Notes under the pieces: generated by a model
Databases searched by the model: none
What the model was told of the DNA's origin: nothing
The model's input: the letters and a program-made list of their open reading frames with translations, nothing else
DNA from: Oceanobacillus jeddahensis
GTDB taxonomy: Bacteria; Bacillota; Bacilli; Bacillales; Amphibacillaceae
Assembly (NCBI RefSeq): GCF_000750635.1
Contig: NZ_CCDM010000001.1
Span: 1,488,001-1,552,000, forward strand
Length of the DNA: 64,000 nucleotides
Direction: 5' to 3'
Program-made: the position numbers and the translations under genes
In this document: piece after piece, positions 1-7,873 of the stretch
Numbering within the stretch: position 1 is the stretch's first letter
Layout of the letters: each line of letters opens with the position of its first letter

Positions 1-234
1 GAACGCCTCCATATTAACGGTATCACTATTAATTTCAAAAAATAAATTACCGTCGTTCTTGCCTCGAGTCCTGCCACCTATAGAAGCACGTAAGTCATAG
101 TTCTCATTTGCATATTCAAGTATTTCTGACAACGCGTCATCCTCTTCTTTTTCTTCTTCAAAAAAGTCATTTGAAAATATAGCGATAAGTATAATAAAAA
201 CAACAACCCCTGAAAGTAAAATTATCTTTTTCAT
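1..234 (-). CDS. Membrane-anchored protein, partial (C-terminus outside window)
   Basis: This is the N-terminal 78 codons of a gene that runs off the left edge. It begins with a short positively charged tip, then a hydrophobic helix without a lipobox cysteine, then an acidic domain. It aligns closely with the gene at 361-888: the same start, the same membrane segment and the same FF-x-(I/V)-NSDTV stretch near residue 70. The region upstream of each start also shares an AGACTGTCTAAAATGTAA-like stretch. It is therefore one of two tandem paralogues duplicated together with their upstream regions. I do not recognise the family. An extracellular anchored domain is inferred. Confidence 0.75.
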   Translation of the reverse strand, partial: MKKIILLSGVVVFIILIAIFSNDFFEEEKEEDDALSEILEYANENYDLRASIGGRTRGKNDGNLFFEINSDTVNMEAF

Positions 235-360
235 TATAGAACCTCTCTCTTCATTTCTCTATAAAAATACTTAACCGACTGTCTAAAATGTAAGTGTTCA
301 CCTTAAGAAGGACTTTGTTAGTTGCCCGTAAATGTGTAAAAGGAAGAGGGGGAAATGAAC

Positions 361-888
361 TTATTCCTCAACCTCAATTTCAACATCTAAAAAATGTTCC
401 ATTAATTCTTCTAACTCCACTTTATCAAAATTAGAATCGTCAGGCACGGATAGATTAATGTTTACGTTTTCATCAATCGTTGCTTCATAACCAATATCAT
501 CGCCCATCCCGTTCTCTTTTAAATAATCATTAACTATCTCGATCATCGTTGATTCATACCTTTCCAATGTTTCTTCTTCCGAGGTCGTCTGTTCAATTTC
601 TATGGTATATTTATCCGCTAAATCATATTCCTTCAATTTATCCAGTATATCTGAATGAAATTTATTAATGTCAACTGTATCACTATTGACATCAAAAAAT
701 AGCACGGATTCTCCATTTTCTTCAGATATAGCTGCCGTATATACCACGTAATAATCAACTGCATAATCCAGTATTTCTTCCCTGACAAGTTCTTCTTCAT
801 CTCTATCTTCTACAGGAAAAATATCGGAGAATACAGCAATGAGTATAATAAAAACAAGAATTCCTGAAAATATAATTATTTTTTTCAT
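361..888 (-). CDS. Membrane-anchored acidic protein, tandem paralogue
   Basis: The 175-residue protein has an N-terminal hydrophobic anchor (about residues 4-20) with no Cys lipobox, followed by an Asp/Glu-rich extracellular domain that ends in a Glu-rich tail. It is a paralogue of the partial gene at 1-234, which lies downstream on the same strand; the two are separated by about 125 bp. No enzyme motif is visible. The acidic character suits a secreted domain in a halotolerant host. The function is unknown. Confidence 0.8.
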   Translation of the reverse strand: MKKIIIFSGILVFIILIAVFSDIFPVEDRDEEELVREEILDYAVDYYVVYTAAISEENGESVLFFDVNSDTVDINKFHSDILDKLKEYDLADKYTIEIEQTTSEEETLERYESTMIEIVNDYLKENGMGDDIGYEATIDENVNINLSVPDDSNFDKVELEELMEHFLDVEIEVEE

Positions 889-1111
889 AGTATCTAGAAC
901 CTTTCTTATTTCATTTCTTTAAATAAATAGTAACAAGGAAATAGTAGACTGTCTAAAATGTAAATGTTCATATAAAGTGGTGTTTTGTTATAATTTAGGT
1001 AGAGCCTTGAGCAGTAGGGCGAGAGGAATAGATCCATCGTTGAATTATCAGTTACCAGCCAAATCAAGCCATCCTTTCTTTTATGAAAAGATGACGAATG
1101 GAGGATAACGA

Positions 1112-1432
1112 ATGAACGTGAAGAAAAATTATGGATTTTGGTCCATGTTATCAAGCATAATGGGTTTGATCCTTTTAATAGCTTCTTATGCAGTTGCTCC
1201 TGACGAACCGCAAGGAATGGTCACAATTGGAATACTGGTTATCTTTGTCACGGCAATTTTATTTTTGGTTTTAGGGATGATTGGAAGCACGCGTGCGATG
1301 AAGCAGCAGGAAAAGGGAAGAAAAAAATATGTCGGTATTTTCCTGCCCGTTCTGATTCTCTTATTTGTTGTATTGGTTCCCATTCTTATGGCAATAGGGT
1401 TTATATTAAATGATAACTCTTCATTGAAATGA
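1112..1432 (+). CDS. Small integral membrane protein
   Basis: A 106-residue protein with three predicted membrane helices (about residues 10-28, 36-56 and 76-98) and a basic loop rich in Lys/Arg between helices 2 and 3. The start follows a clear GGAGG ribosome site. I do not recognise a family. Its stop codon lies inside a perfect 9-bp inverted repeat (AATGAGAGA/TCTCTCATT, about 1427-1460). That repeat could act as a weak terminator, although it lacks a T tract. Confidence 0.7.
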   Translation: MNVKKNYGFWSMLSSIMGLILLIASYAVAPDEPQGMVTIGILVIFVTAILFLVLGMIGSTRAMKQQEKGRKKYVGIFLPVLILLFVVLVPILMAIGFILNDNSSLK

Positions 1433-1459
1433 GAGAAGCGTTCTTTAGCTCTCTCTCAT

Positions 1460-1558
1460 TCAGGAGAACAGTAGACCTCCTGAAAACATTGCTATAATAC
1501 TAAGAACTGCCAGCACAATGAGTATGATCAGTAATATGTTTTTCACTTTTTTAGACAT
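1460..1558 (-). CDS. Very small single-span membrane protein (32 aa)
   Basis: A 32-codon ORF reads MSKKVKN followed by a single hydrophobic helix rich in Ile and Leu, and ends in GGLLFS. An AGGGGAAG ribosome site lies just upstream of the ATG. It is convergent with the gene at 1112-1432. The charged tip plus one helix is typical of small membrane proteins in Bacillaceae. No family is recognised. The support is the ribosome site together with the coherent membrane topology. Confidence 0.55.
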   Translation of the reverse strand: MSKKVKNILLIILIVLAVLSIIAMFSGGLLFS

Positions 1559-1665
1559 GATTCTTCCCCTTAAAGGTTTTAAAGTTGAAGGACTTCATTC
1601 ATAATTCCTATTTTAACAATCTTTTTTGATATGTGAAGTACAACCTTTATTATCTCCGTTCTCCA

Positions 1666-1829
1666 ATTATCACGGAGAACCAATCGCCCGTAAAACTTCC
1701 GCCTCCAAATAAAGAAGGAACTTACATTTATTTAGATGGAAGATAACGGGTGCTAATTCCCTGAATCACTCAACTAATCATTCAGTGGGAGAAGGGCGCT
1801 AACTCCCACTGAATGAAGTTTCGTTTTAT
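1666..1829 (+). repeat. bcr1-like mobile element, copy A
   Basis: This copy starts CACGGAGAACC and ends in GTTTCGT, with ATTAT on the left and TTTAT on the right. The core contains the CTCCCGCC-type arm and a second perfect hairpin built on ATTCAGTGGGAG and CTCCCACTGAAT. The body is about 154 bp. It lies upstream of the sigma factor gene at 2180. The family is described under the copy at 30350-30509. Confidence 0.85.
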
Positions 1830-2179
1830 CGTAAAATAGTATTTTCCTTTGAATACGAACTTGTTGACGATAAAAAACCTCCTGTGATACCCTTTTTTAG
1901 AACGAATGTTCAGTATTGATGTATAATTATTTTTTATTCAATCTTTAGCATGTGGAATAAAGCTTCTATGTTGTTTGAAAAGTAAGCTTTATTCCCTAAT
2001 TTTCGAATGGAAATTCAGTTAGCACTGGAAAAATCAATAGATTGTGAACAGCCCAGGCTAAAACAAGTATTAAAATATAAATGTTAACTATCCTAATCAT
2101 GAAAATATGGTTTTAGTGTATGTATCTAAAAACGTATGCCGAGCGGCTCCGGATGCAATATATAAGGGGAGGGAGAACG

Positions 2180-3175
2180 ATGGCTGAGCAAGATTTATTT
2201 AACATAAAAGAAACAGATCAAACATTGAATCAAGCTGAAAAAAATGAGGGTGATGTAATGAGTTCTTCTGCGGATGAGGTTAAAGACAGCGATAAAATAA
2301 ATAATGAAATAGATTTAAAACATAATAGTTCCCTTTCAGGAATCAAGGTAAACGATCCAGTACGTATGTATTTAACAGAAATTGGAGATAATGAGCTGCT
2401 TTCATCTTCAGAAGAAATTAGACTTGGCGAACTTATTGAAGCTGGAGATCAAGAGGCAAAGGAAAAGCTAATTGAGGCAAATCTTCGTCTTGTGGTTAGC
2501 ATTGCTAAGCGTTATATAGGACGGGGAGTATCTTTTTTAGATTTGATCCAAGAAGGAAACATGGGGCTTTTTAAAGCTGCTGAAAAGTATGATTATCGAA
2601 AAGGGTTTAAATTCAGTACGTATGCAACTTGGTGGATAAGGCAAGCAGTCACTCGTGCCATCGCTGATCATGGCCGTACCATCCGAATTCCAGTTCATAT
2701 GGTGGAGACGATGAATAAACTAATCCAAATTCAACGTTCGCTATTGCAGGATTTAGGCCGTGAACCAACAGTTAAAGAAATTAGTGAAGATATGGAGTTA
2801 AGTACAGAGAAGGTAAAAGAAATTTCAAAAATTATTCAGGAACCTATCTCTTTGGAAACACCTATTGGTGATGAGGATAATTCCTATTTAGGCGACTTTA
2901 TTGAGGATAAAGAATCGGTATCTCCTTCTGATTACGCTACGATTGAATCATTAAAAGCACAGCTGGAAGAACTATTAGATACACTTTCTGTGCGGGAAGA
3001 AAATATTCTTCGTCTTCGATTTGGTTTACATGATGGAAAGTCAAGAAAGCTGGAAGAATTAGGAGAAATATTCGGCATTACTAGAGAACGTGTCCGTCAA
3101 ATTGAATCGAAAGCTTTGCGTAAATTAAGGCATCCGAGTCGTAGTAATTTATTGAGAGATTTTATGGAAGAATGA
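2180..3175 (+). CDS. SigA-like primary-type sigma factor lacking region 1.1
   Basis: This 331-residue sigma-70 family protein closely resembles housekeeping SigA from region 1.2 onward. Region 1.2 is [12 protein letters not shown] and region 2.4 includes [20 protein letters not shown]. Region 3 follows, then region 4.2 with [20 protein letters not shown]. The residues that contact the -10 and -35 elements in primary sigma factors are kept. The N-terminal 70 residues are short and acidic and do not resemble SigA region 1.1. The start at 2180 is chosen for its GGGAGG ribosome site; a longer frame reaches 2120 without one. Bacillaceae normally have a single SigA, so this looks like a group 2 paralogue that should read overlapping promoters. 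It stands alone, flanked by repeats. Confidence 0.9.
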   Translation: MAEQDLFNIKETDQTLNQAEKNEGDVMSSSADEVKDSDKINNEIDLKHNSSLSGIKVNDPVRMYLTEIGDNELLSSSEEIRLGELIEAGDQEAKEKLIEANLRLVVSIAKRYIGRGVSFLDLIQEGNMGLFKAAEKYDYRKGFKFSTYATWWIRQAVTRAIADHGRTIRIPVHMVETMNKLIQIQRSLLQDLGREPTVKEISEDMELSTEKVKEISKIIQEPISLETPIGDEDNSYLGDFIEDKESVSPSDYATIESLKAQLEELLDTLSVREENILRLRFGLHDGKSRKLEELGEIFGITRERVRQIESKALRKLRHPSRSNLLRDFMEE

Positions 3176-3189
3176 GACGAATTGATATA

Positions 3190-3358
3190 AAGTGAAACTT
3201 CCTTTAGTGGGGGCGGGCTTTCATCCCCCACTGAAATGATAAAGGAACAAAGGCTAAGTTCGCGATGTCGTGGGGTTGGGGCTGGGACTGCGATTACTCG
3301 CCCCACCGAAGAGCTTTTGCGATTACTCACCCCATCGAAAAGCGTTGTCGCAACACCT
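3190..3358 (+). repeat. GC-rich dispersed repeat (core 2 type)
   Basis: The left part is a GTGGGGGCGGGC/CCCCCAC hairpin. It is followed by a stretch shared with the copy at 10846-11006 (GCTAAGTTCGCGATGTC then GGGGTTGGGGCTGGGACTG). Two tandem units of about 28 bp, beginning GCGATTACTC and containing CCCCA, come next. Related sequence lies at 19905-20010 and 59337-59427. It fills the gap after the sigma factor gene and codes for nothing plausible. Confidence 0.75.
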
Positions 3359-3421
3359 TTATGACCTACATCCTGTAGGCTGGAACGAATCGGGCAGTTA
3401 TTGGCTGTTGGATCTCCTACT

Positions 3422-4279
3422 TCAAAAATAGGTTAATTTATTTTTTTTAATCGTCTGCCATCTAAATTTTGGAACATGCTGTTTCATTGTTTCAAATATA
3501 ATTCCCCATTGCTGTTCAGACAAATTCGCAACTGTCACCTCATTCTTTATGCGAAGCCCTCTTTTTAAATGCTTTAGTTGAGGTGGGGTAAATATACCTT
3601 TTAATGCTAACTCAATAGGCAATTGAGGATTTTTAAGTGCGTAATCGACCAAACCCCAAAAGATTAAATAATCGTTATAAGGTACAATCGGTTGAGCCTT
3701 TCGATCTATTGTAATCATTGCAGAATCTACTCTTGGCGGTGGAGAGAAATTCTTTCTTGAGATCTCTTTAACATATCTTATATCAAACCACATTCTCCAA
3801 GCAATTACATATGGATCTTTCACAAAATTTGACGTGAATCTTTTGGCTGCTCCTTTTTCCATTACAATAACTCCTCTTTGAAAACCACTTGAAGGTTTAT
3901 TAAGAAGCATTTTCATAATCGGTGTTGTAATAGCATATGGAATATTCGAAACAACTACAAAAGGCTCTCGGGGTAACGATACCTTTAGGATGTCTTGTTG
4001 GATGACCACGGTGTTTTTCATTTCAAGTTGTTGTAATTTCCTTATAAACTTTTGGTCGTATTCAACAGCGAGAATCTTTCTTGCTTGATTATTTAAAATG
4101 TTAGTAAGTGCTCCTTTACCAGCACCCAATTCTAATACAAGATCACTCTCTAAAATGTAAGCATTGTTTACAATGTCCTTGGCTATTCGTTTGTTATGCA
4201 GCAAATGTTGTCCGCTATAGTTTGGGAAGTTTCCATCAATGGTTTTTGTATATTTATGTTTGTTTCTTCTTTTTGTCAT
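3422..4279 (-). CDS. erm: 23S rRNA (adenine-N6) methyltransferase, Erm(D)-like
   Basis: The 285-residue protein shows the Erm/KsgA fold. SGQHLLHNK is near residue 22, the SAM motif ELGAGKGAL near residue 51, and the catalytic N-I-P-Y motif as SNIPYAITTP near residue 113. VMEKGAAKRFTS and FSPPPRVDSAM follow. These stretches are very close to the chromosomal Erm(D)/Erm(K)/Erm(34) group of Bacillus as I remember it. Enzymes of this family dimethylate A2058 of 23S rRNA and give resistance to macrolides, lincosamides and streptogramin B. The gene sits alone behind a long regulated leader, with no transposon genes at its sides, so it is probably a resident chromosomal copy. Confidence 0.93.
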   Translation of the reverse strand: MTKRRNKHKYTKTIDGNFPNYSGQHLLHNKRIAKDIVNNAYILESDLVLELGAGKGALTNILNNQARKILAVEYDQKFIRKLQQLEMKNTVVIQQDILKVSLPREPFVVVSNIPYAITTPIMKMLLNKPSSGFQRGVIVMEKGAAKRFTSNFVKDPYVIAWRMWFDIRYVKEISRKNFSPPPRVDSAMITIDRKAQPIVPYNDYLIFWGLVDYALKNPQLPIELALKGIFTPPQLKHLKRGLRIKNEVTVANLSEQQWGIIFETMKQHVPKFRWQTIKKNKLTYF

Positions 4280-4328
4280 TATTTAAGCAATCCTTTCTTC
4301 AAATAATTGATTTTTCGGCTCTGGACGC

Positions 4329-4361
4329 GAAAAAAGCCACAGAAATAGACATCTGTGGCTT
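4329..4361 (-). terminator. Attenuator terminator in erm leader
   Basis: A 10-bp perfect stem, AAGCCACAGA/TCTGTGGCTT with an 8-nt loop, is followed on the transcribed strand by a run of six T. It lies about 50 nt before the erm start, where premature termination would silence the methylase. Confidence 0.85.
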
Positions 4362-4612
4362 CCGGTAAACGGAATCAATTATTTAGAAGTAAGACAGAAA
4401 GACATGGTGACGCAGTAGAAAGCTATACGTCATAAAATAAGCTTTCCTGTAAAAAGCGAAATCATTTCTCATAAAAACATTAAAAGGGAAGGATGCATAA
4501 TCACCCTTCCACTTACTAACAACATATTTTAATATAGATTGTTAAATAAAATGGACAGACTTATCCCGTTTACTCTGTAAGCGAAAACAACAGAGCCTTC
4601 GAACGTATTAAA

Positions 4613-4651
4613 TTAACTGTTCAAAGCACGGTAAGTCTTGATTGCTCCCAT
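4613..4651 (-). CDS. Erm leader peptide MGAIKTYRALNS
   Basis: A 12-codon ORF is preceded by GGAGGG at ideal spacing, a site far stronger than that of erm itself. Its place at the head of the erm leader fits the stalling peptides known for inducible erm genes. It does not contain the RLR motif remembered for ErmDL, so the stalling mode may differ. Confidence 0.65.
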   Translation of the reverse strand: MGAIKTYRALNS

Positions 4652-4733
4652 AATATTTAACAACCCTCCTTCATTTAATTATAACTATATACATTATTTA
4701 CTGTAGCATTAGTTATAGATAATTTCAATGTTT

Positions 4734-4874
4734 CTAATCTATCTTCTTAGGAAAGGAAATCGAGTAGATGGACTCAATTAACTGATTCAGTTTTCCTTCA
4801 ATCCGGTGTAATAAATAAAATGTCACCGCAACTGGAAAACCAAAATCCGCTAAAAGAGAAATCCATGCTTCCAT
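4734..4874 (-). CDS. yvrJ: YvrJ family small membrane protein
   Basis: A 46-residue protein begins MEAWISLLADFGFPVAVTFY, the characteristic YvrJ pattern: one hydrophobic span, then an amphipathic tail (LLHRIEGKLNQLIESI). An AGGTGG ribosome site precedes the ATG. It is the last gene of a DUF1659-DUF2922-YvrJ row on the minus strand, though a hairpin at 4949-4971 separates it from DUF2922. The role of YvrJ is not established. Its single span and short amphipathic tail recall small phage holins, and it sits near a sigma factor and an amidase. Confidence 0.8.
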   Translation of the reverse strand: MEAWISLLADFGFPVAVTFYLLHRIEGKLNQLIESIYSISFPKKID

Positions 4875-4948
4875 AGGAATTCACCACCTTTGATTGAATA
4901 AACAAATTTGAAAAGAACAAGCTTTAATCAATTGTATAAAAGACAATG

Positions 4949-4971
4949 CCGTGAGGAGAGCTTCCTCACGG
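4949..4971 (-). terminator. Hairpin after DUF2922 gene
   Basis: A perfect 9-bp stem, CCGTGAGGA/TCCTCACGG with a 5-nt loop, is followed on the minus strand by ATTGTCTTTTA. It may end or weaken transcription of the DUF1659-DUF2922 pair before yvrJ. Confidence 0.6.
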
Positions 4972-4995
4972 TCAATGTCTTATTCGACAGAAGGA

Positions 4996-5208
4996 TTATA
5001 ATTCTATATCTTCTACAATACGTTCGACGATGCGGGCGCTGTGTATTTCAGTCAGTTCGCCGCCTGTGGAGTAAAGTGCACTTTCCTGAAGGATCGTGTC
5101 CATTGCTTCCTGAATGGTTTCAGGATCAACTGGTTCGACAGGATGATCCAACGTATAAGTTACAATACGGTTTTGTTCATTCAGAAATTTTAATTCCAGT
5201 TTTCGCAT
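4996..5208 (-). CDS. DUF2922 protein
   Basis: A 70-residue protein with the DUF2922 layout: MRKLELKFLNE at the start, the central PVEPVDPETIQEAMDTIL, and a C-terminal ARIVERIVEDIEL. The family is small, cytosolic and of unknown function, and in Bacillaceae it typically lies beside DUF1659 and YvrJ. The same trio occurs here, with DUF1659 immediately upstream (35-bp gap), so the two are probably co-transcribed. Confidence 0.85.
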   Translation of the reverse strand: MRKLELKFLNEQNRIVTYTLDHPVEPVDPETIQEAMDTILQESALYSTGGELTEIHSARIVERIVEDIEL

Positions 5209-5243
5209 GCTTTTTCACCTCCTTTCTTCTCTGGTTTCAACGA

Positions 5244-5474
5244 TTAGGCTTCTTCTTCATAAATGTCTGAAGCATCTCGACGCGTGATCGCGTAGAGCGT
5301 ATGCTGTTGAACAGATGCAAATGCGTGTGCTGTCTGCAAAAGCTGTTCAGCAGTAGCTTCAGGTTTAACATTGCTGAATCGTTTTTGCTTAAAGACAAAC
5401 TCTCCGGTCATTGGATCAATGCCTTCATTTAGCGTTAGCTGCAAAACGGATTCCGTTAATTCTGCGACTGCCAT
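5244..5474 (-). CDS. DUF1659 protein
   Basis: A 76-residue protein with the DUF1659 signature: a KxFSNVKPEATAEQL stretch at residues 32-46, followed by a helix and a short C-terminal strand. The function is unknown. It is the first gene of the minus-strand DUF1659-DUF2922-YvrJ row. It faces away from the sigma factor gene at 5835, so the 360-bp gap between them should hold both promoters. Confidence 0.85.
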   Translation of the reverse strand: MAVAELTESVLQLTLNEGIDPMTGEFVFKQKRFSNVKPEATAEQLLQTAHAFASVQQHTLYAITRRDASDIYEEEA

Positions 5475-5834
5475 GGTTTATCACCTCCTCTCACCCCTAT
5501 AGTCGTTTCCGGTTTCAAAAAAGGGGCATGTTTAAAATTAATTTATTTTATATCCGGAAAATAACACGTAATAAGGAAAGTGAAAGCTTCTAAAAAGCGC
5601 TATATAACGTTTTTACGTACATATTTGCAGAATTTGTTGATATTTGTCTACAAAAAAATGTAAAAATTGAAAATTATCCTAGTAAAAGTCTCTTAAATCA
5701 GGTTAGCAGGTCAAAAATAATAGGGAAAATTGACTAAAATATATCTTTTCTGATCCTAAAGTCTATTTTGCAATATGACAAAACTTTTATATTCTGTTAA
5801 ATTTATATTAGTCCAAAAGAAGGAGGAATTATAA
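5475..5834. promoter_or_regulatory. Divergent intergenic region, DUF1659 / sigma factor
   Basis: This AT-rich gap has no ORF. A GAGGAGGTGA ribosome site for DUF1659 lies at the left edge and AAGGAGGAATT for the sigma gene at the right. Candidate TTGACT and TTGCAA hexamers occur around 5728 and 5769, but none has a convincing partner -10. An alternative sigma factor may read this region. Confidence 0.4.
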
Positions 5835-6398
5835 ATGAGCGAAAAGAAATGGGAATTGGAAGATTTTATCGAACAGAATCAACGAAGAGTGTACTATCAG
5901 ATGGCAAGGCTGCAAATTGATGAAGAAAAAGAAGAGTATTTTCAAGAGGGGTTAGTAGCAATGTGGAGAGCGTATGAAAACTATAAACCAGATAAAGGAC
6001 CCTTAGCTACGTACATGAATTTTCAAATTCGTAATCGTATCGTTGATGTATTTCGAAAAGCCATGGTAGAAAAAAAGTATCTGGAGCAGGCCGGTCATGA
6101 GCGAAATGTGGAAATAAAATCCGGAAACTACAGCCAGGTCAATGGAAAGAAAACTTCGATGGAAGTTGACGGGGGAGGCGATCCACAGGAAATGATAGAT
6201 CAATCAAATGAAAACGTTTTCCTTAAATTTACAGCATTGTTGACGGAAAAGCAAAAAGTCTGGTTCCGCGGTGCCATTATTGAAGGGTTATCCAATCAGG
6301 AAATTGCGGACCGGGAAGAAGTAAGCCTGGAAGCAGTAAAAAGCTGGGCGAAAGGTGTAAAAAAGAAGCTTCGTAAAAAGGATTGGGATGGAGACTGA
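5835..6398 (+). CDS. Sigma-70 family factor (two-domain, SigO-like size)
   Basis: The 187-residue protein has an N-terminal sigma region 2 (YYQMARLQIDEEKEEYFQEGLVAMWRAYENYKPDKG, then FQIRNRIVDVFRK). It also has a C-terminal region 4 helix-turn-helix (LTEKQKVWFRGAIIEGLSNQEIADREEVSLEAVKSW). Regions 1, 3 and any anti-sigma partner are absent. The linker carries a Gly-rich acidic insert near residue 115. It is followed after 28 bp by an amidase gene, so the two are likely an operon. Factors of this size next to YvrJ-type genes recall B. subtilis SigO/YvrJ, but orthology is not certain. Confidence 0.85.
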   Translation: MSEKKWELEDFIEQNQRRVYYQMARLQIDEEKEEYFQEGLVAMWRAYENYKPDKGPLATYMNFQIRNRIVDVFRKAMVEKKYLEQAGHERNVEIKSGNYSQVNGKKTSMEVDGGGDPQEMIDQSNENVFLKFTALLTEKQKVWFRGAIIEGLSNQEIADREEVSLEAVKSWAKGVKKKLRKKDWDGD

Positions 6399-6426
6399 AA
6401 AGCATAACAAATAAGGGGGCATTACG

Positions 6427-7578
6427 GTGGTACAAATAAAAGAACAATTAATTCATGATACGTCCTTTAAGTATGGTAAAAATAATAAGAAAAGGTACAT
6501 CACAATCCATGAAACCGATAATGTAAATCATGGTGCAGGAGCACAAAATCATGCCAATTTACAAACTAACGGAAATTCCCGGGAGGCTGCATGGCATTGG
6601 CAGGTAGATGACAAGATGGCAATTAAGTCTTTTGACCATCGTTTTCAATTGTGGGGTGCGGGAGATGGACGAGGAAATGGAAACCTTCATTCCATACAGA
6701 TAGAAATATGTGTCAACGCAGACAGTGACTATAAAAAAGCCATTGAAAATACGGCTGACTTAGTCAAAGACATTATGAGGGACGAAGGTATTTCATCATC
6801 ACAGGTGAATCAGCATAATAGGTGGAGCGGAAAACATTGTCCCAGAAAATTAAGGGATGGAATGCATGGTGTAACATGGAGTCAATTTAAAAAGATGATT
6901 GGGAAAGCATCCAGTAATCATTCCATATCAAAACCTGCTAAAAAGAATAACAGCAGCAATTGGACGAAGGTAACTGGAAACTGGACCGGTCAAACATTAG
7001 GAAATGGAGAATATGGTGAGCCTGTTAAGCAGCTGCAAACAAAGCTGGCAAATCATAATCCACCATTTTATCCAAATAAAGGCGCTGAAAATCATGGCAT
7101 TGATAGCTATTATGGGAAGGACACAGAGAATGCGGTCACACGTTTTCAATCGTATTATGGTTTAACTACAGACGGATTAGCAGGTAAGCAAGTTTATCAT
7201 CAGTTAATTAACCCTTCAACAAGTATCTCATCATCTGACAGCGAAAAGTCAATTTCCCAATTAGTAAAAGAAACAAAAGCAGGAAAGCATGGAAATGGAG
7301 AAGCCCGTAAAAAGTCTCTTGGAAGTAATTATCAAGCTGTGATGGATGTGATTAATGGTGAAATATCATCCATTAACTCAAAATCTAATACGATAAGAGA
7401 AGGCAGCAAAGTATCTGCCAACCGTTTATATACCACATCCAGCAGTACGGAAAATGTACGTCTTTCCAGTATTTCCGGGATTGTGGACACCGTTAATGAT
7501 TCCTGGCGTAATGAGATTCGTTTAAAAGATGAAAATGGCCAATATATTGGTTTTGCACGCAGGCAGGATTTACAATAA
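6427..7578 (+). CDS. Modular N-acetylmuramoyl-L-alanine amidase
   Basis: This 383-residue cell-wall hydrolase has four parts. First comes an Amidase_2 (T7 lysozyme-like) domain, about residues 5-160, with ITIHETDN, AAWHWQVDD, SIQIEICVN and the zinc and catalytic region HNRWSGKHCPRKL. Next is a PG_binding_1 domain (about 190-265), with VKQLQTKL and TENAVTRFQSYYGLTTDG. A CW_7-like segment follows (about 275-315; LVKETKAGKHGNGEARKKSL). Last is an SH3-like tail. There is no signal peptide, as in phage endolysins, which need a holin or an autolytic event to reach the wall. The start uses GTG after AAGGGGGC. It is likely co-transcribed with the sigma factor upstream. Confidence 0.9.
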   Translation: MVQIKEQLIHDTSFKYGKNNKKRYITIHETDNVNHGAGAQNHANLQTNGNSREAAWHWQVDDKMAIKSFDHRFQLWGAGDGRGNGNLHSIQIEICVNADSDYKKAIENTADLVKDIMRDEGISSSQVNQHNRWSGKHCPRKLRDGMHGVTWSQFKKMIGKASSNHSISKPAKKNNSSNWTKVTGNWTGQTLGNGEYGEPVKQLQTKLANHNPPFYPNKGAENHGIDSYYGKDTENAVTRFQSYYGLTTDGLAGKQVYHQLINPSTSISSSDSEKSISQLVKETKAGKHGNGEARKKSLGSNYQAVMDVINGEISSINSKSNTIREGSKVSANRLYTTSSSTENVRLSSISGIVDTVNDSWRNEIRLKDENGQYIGFARRQDLQ

Positions 7579-7587
7579 TTGAGAGGA

Positions 7588-7624
7588 GCTGCCGCAAAAT
7601 ACATAGTCCCCATTTTACGGCAGC
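7588..7624 (+). terminator. Terminator after amidase
   Basis: A GCTGCCG/CGGCAGC stem is extended by AAAAT/ATTTT inside a long loop, just after the amidase stop. The T tract is weak (CCTTGTT). Confidence 0.6.
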
Positions 7625-7873
7625 CCTTGTTAGGAAGTTATTTCATTTGGGTGTTTTTCCAAAAAGTATAGCAAGATAGGTTGAAAATCAGGAGTAATCA
7701 ATCAAACATAAGGGTATTTAGGTTACTGTAAATTGCTTTTACAAACATCTAAAGAAATGATATAAAATGAATGGAAAAGAAGATAGAATAGTATTTTCAA
7801 AGGTTAAAGTGGTTAATTATTTCGAAATGAAAATATTATTGGGGTGGCTTTATTGTAATAAGGAGGAACGATT

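Larger units (their letters stand above)
4280..4651 (-). promoter_or_regulatory. erm leader: peptide plus attenuator hairpins
   Basis: The 5' region of erm is about 370 nt long. It holds, in order of transcription, a leader peptide ORF (4613-4651), a GGAAGG/CCTTCC hairpin followed by CTTTT (4486-4510), and a classical terminator (4329-4361). Around the terminator, a perfect 12-bp stem (AAATAATTGATT with AATCAATTATTT, 4301-4312 and 4373-4384) ends right beside the erm ribosome site. A TATAAT at 4678-4683 is a plausible -10 for the leader. Known erm(K) regulation uses transcription attenuation controlled by drug-stalled ribosomes, and this layout fits that mode. Confidence 0.75.

Noticed and set aside
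1427-1460. Perfect inverted repeat as a firm terminator
   Set aside because: There is no T tract on either strand and it overlaps the stop of one gene, so I mention it only in the gene entry.
7332-7613. 93-codon minus-strand frame over the amidase end
   Set aside because: It is antisense to a clearly coding gene, has no ribosome site and has no recognisable motif.
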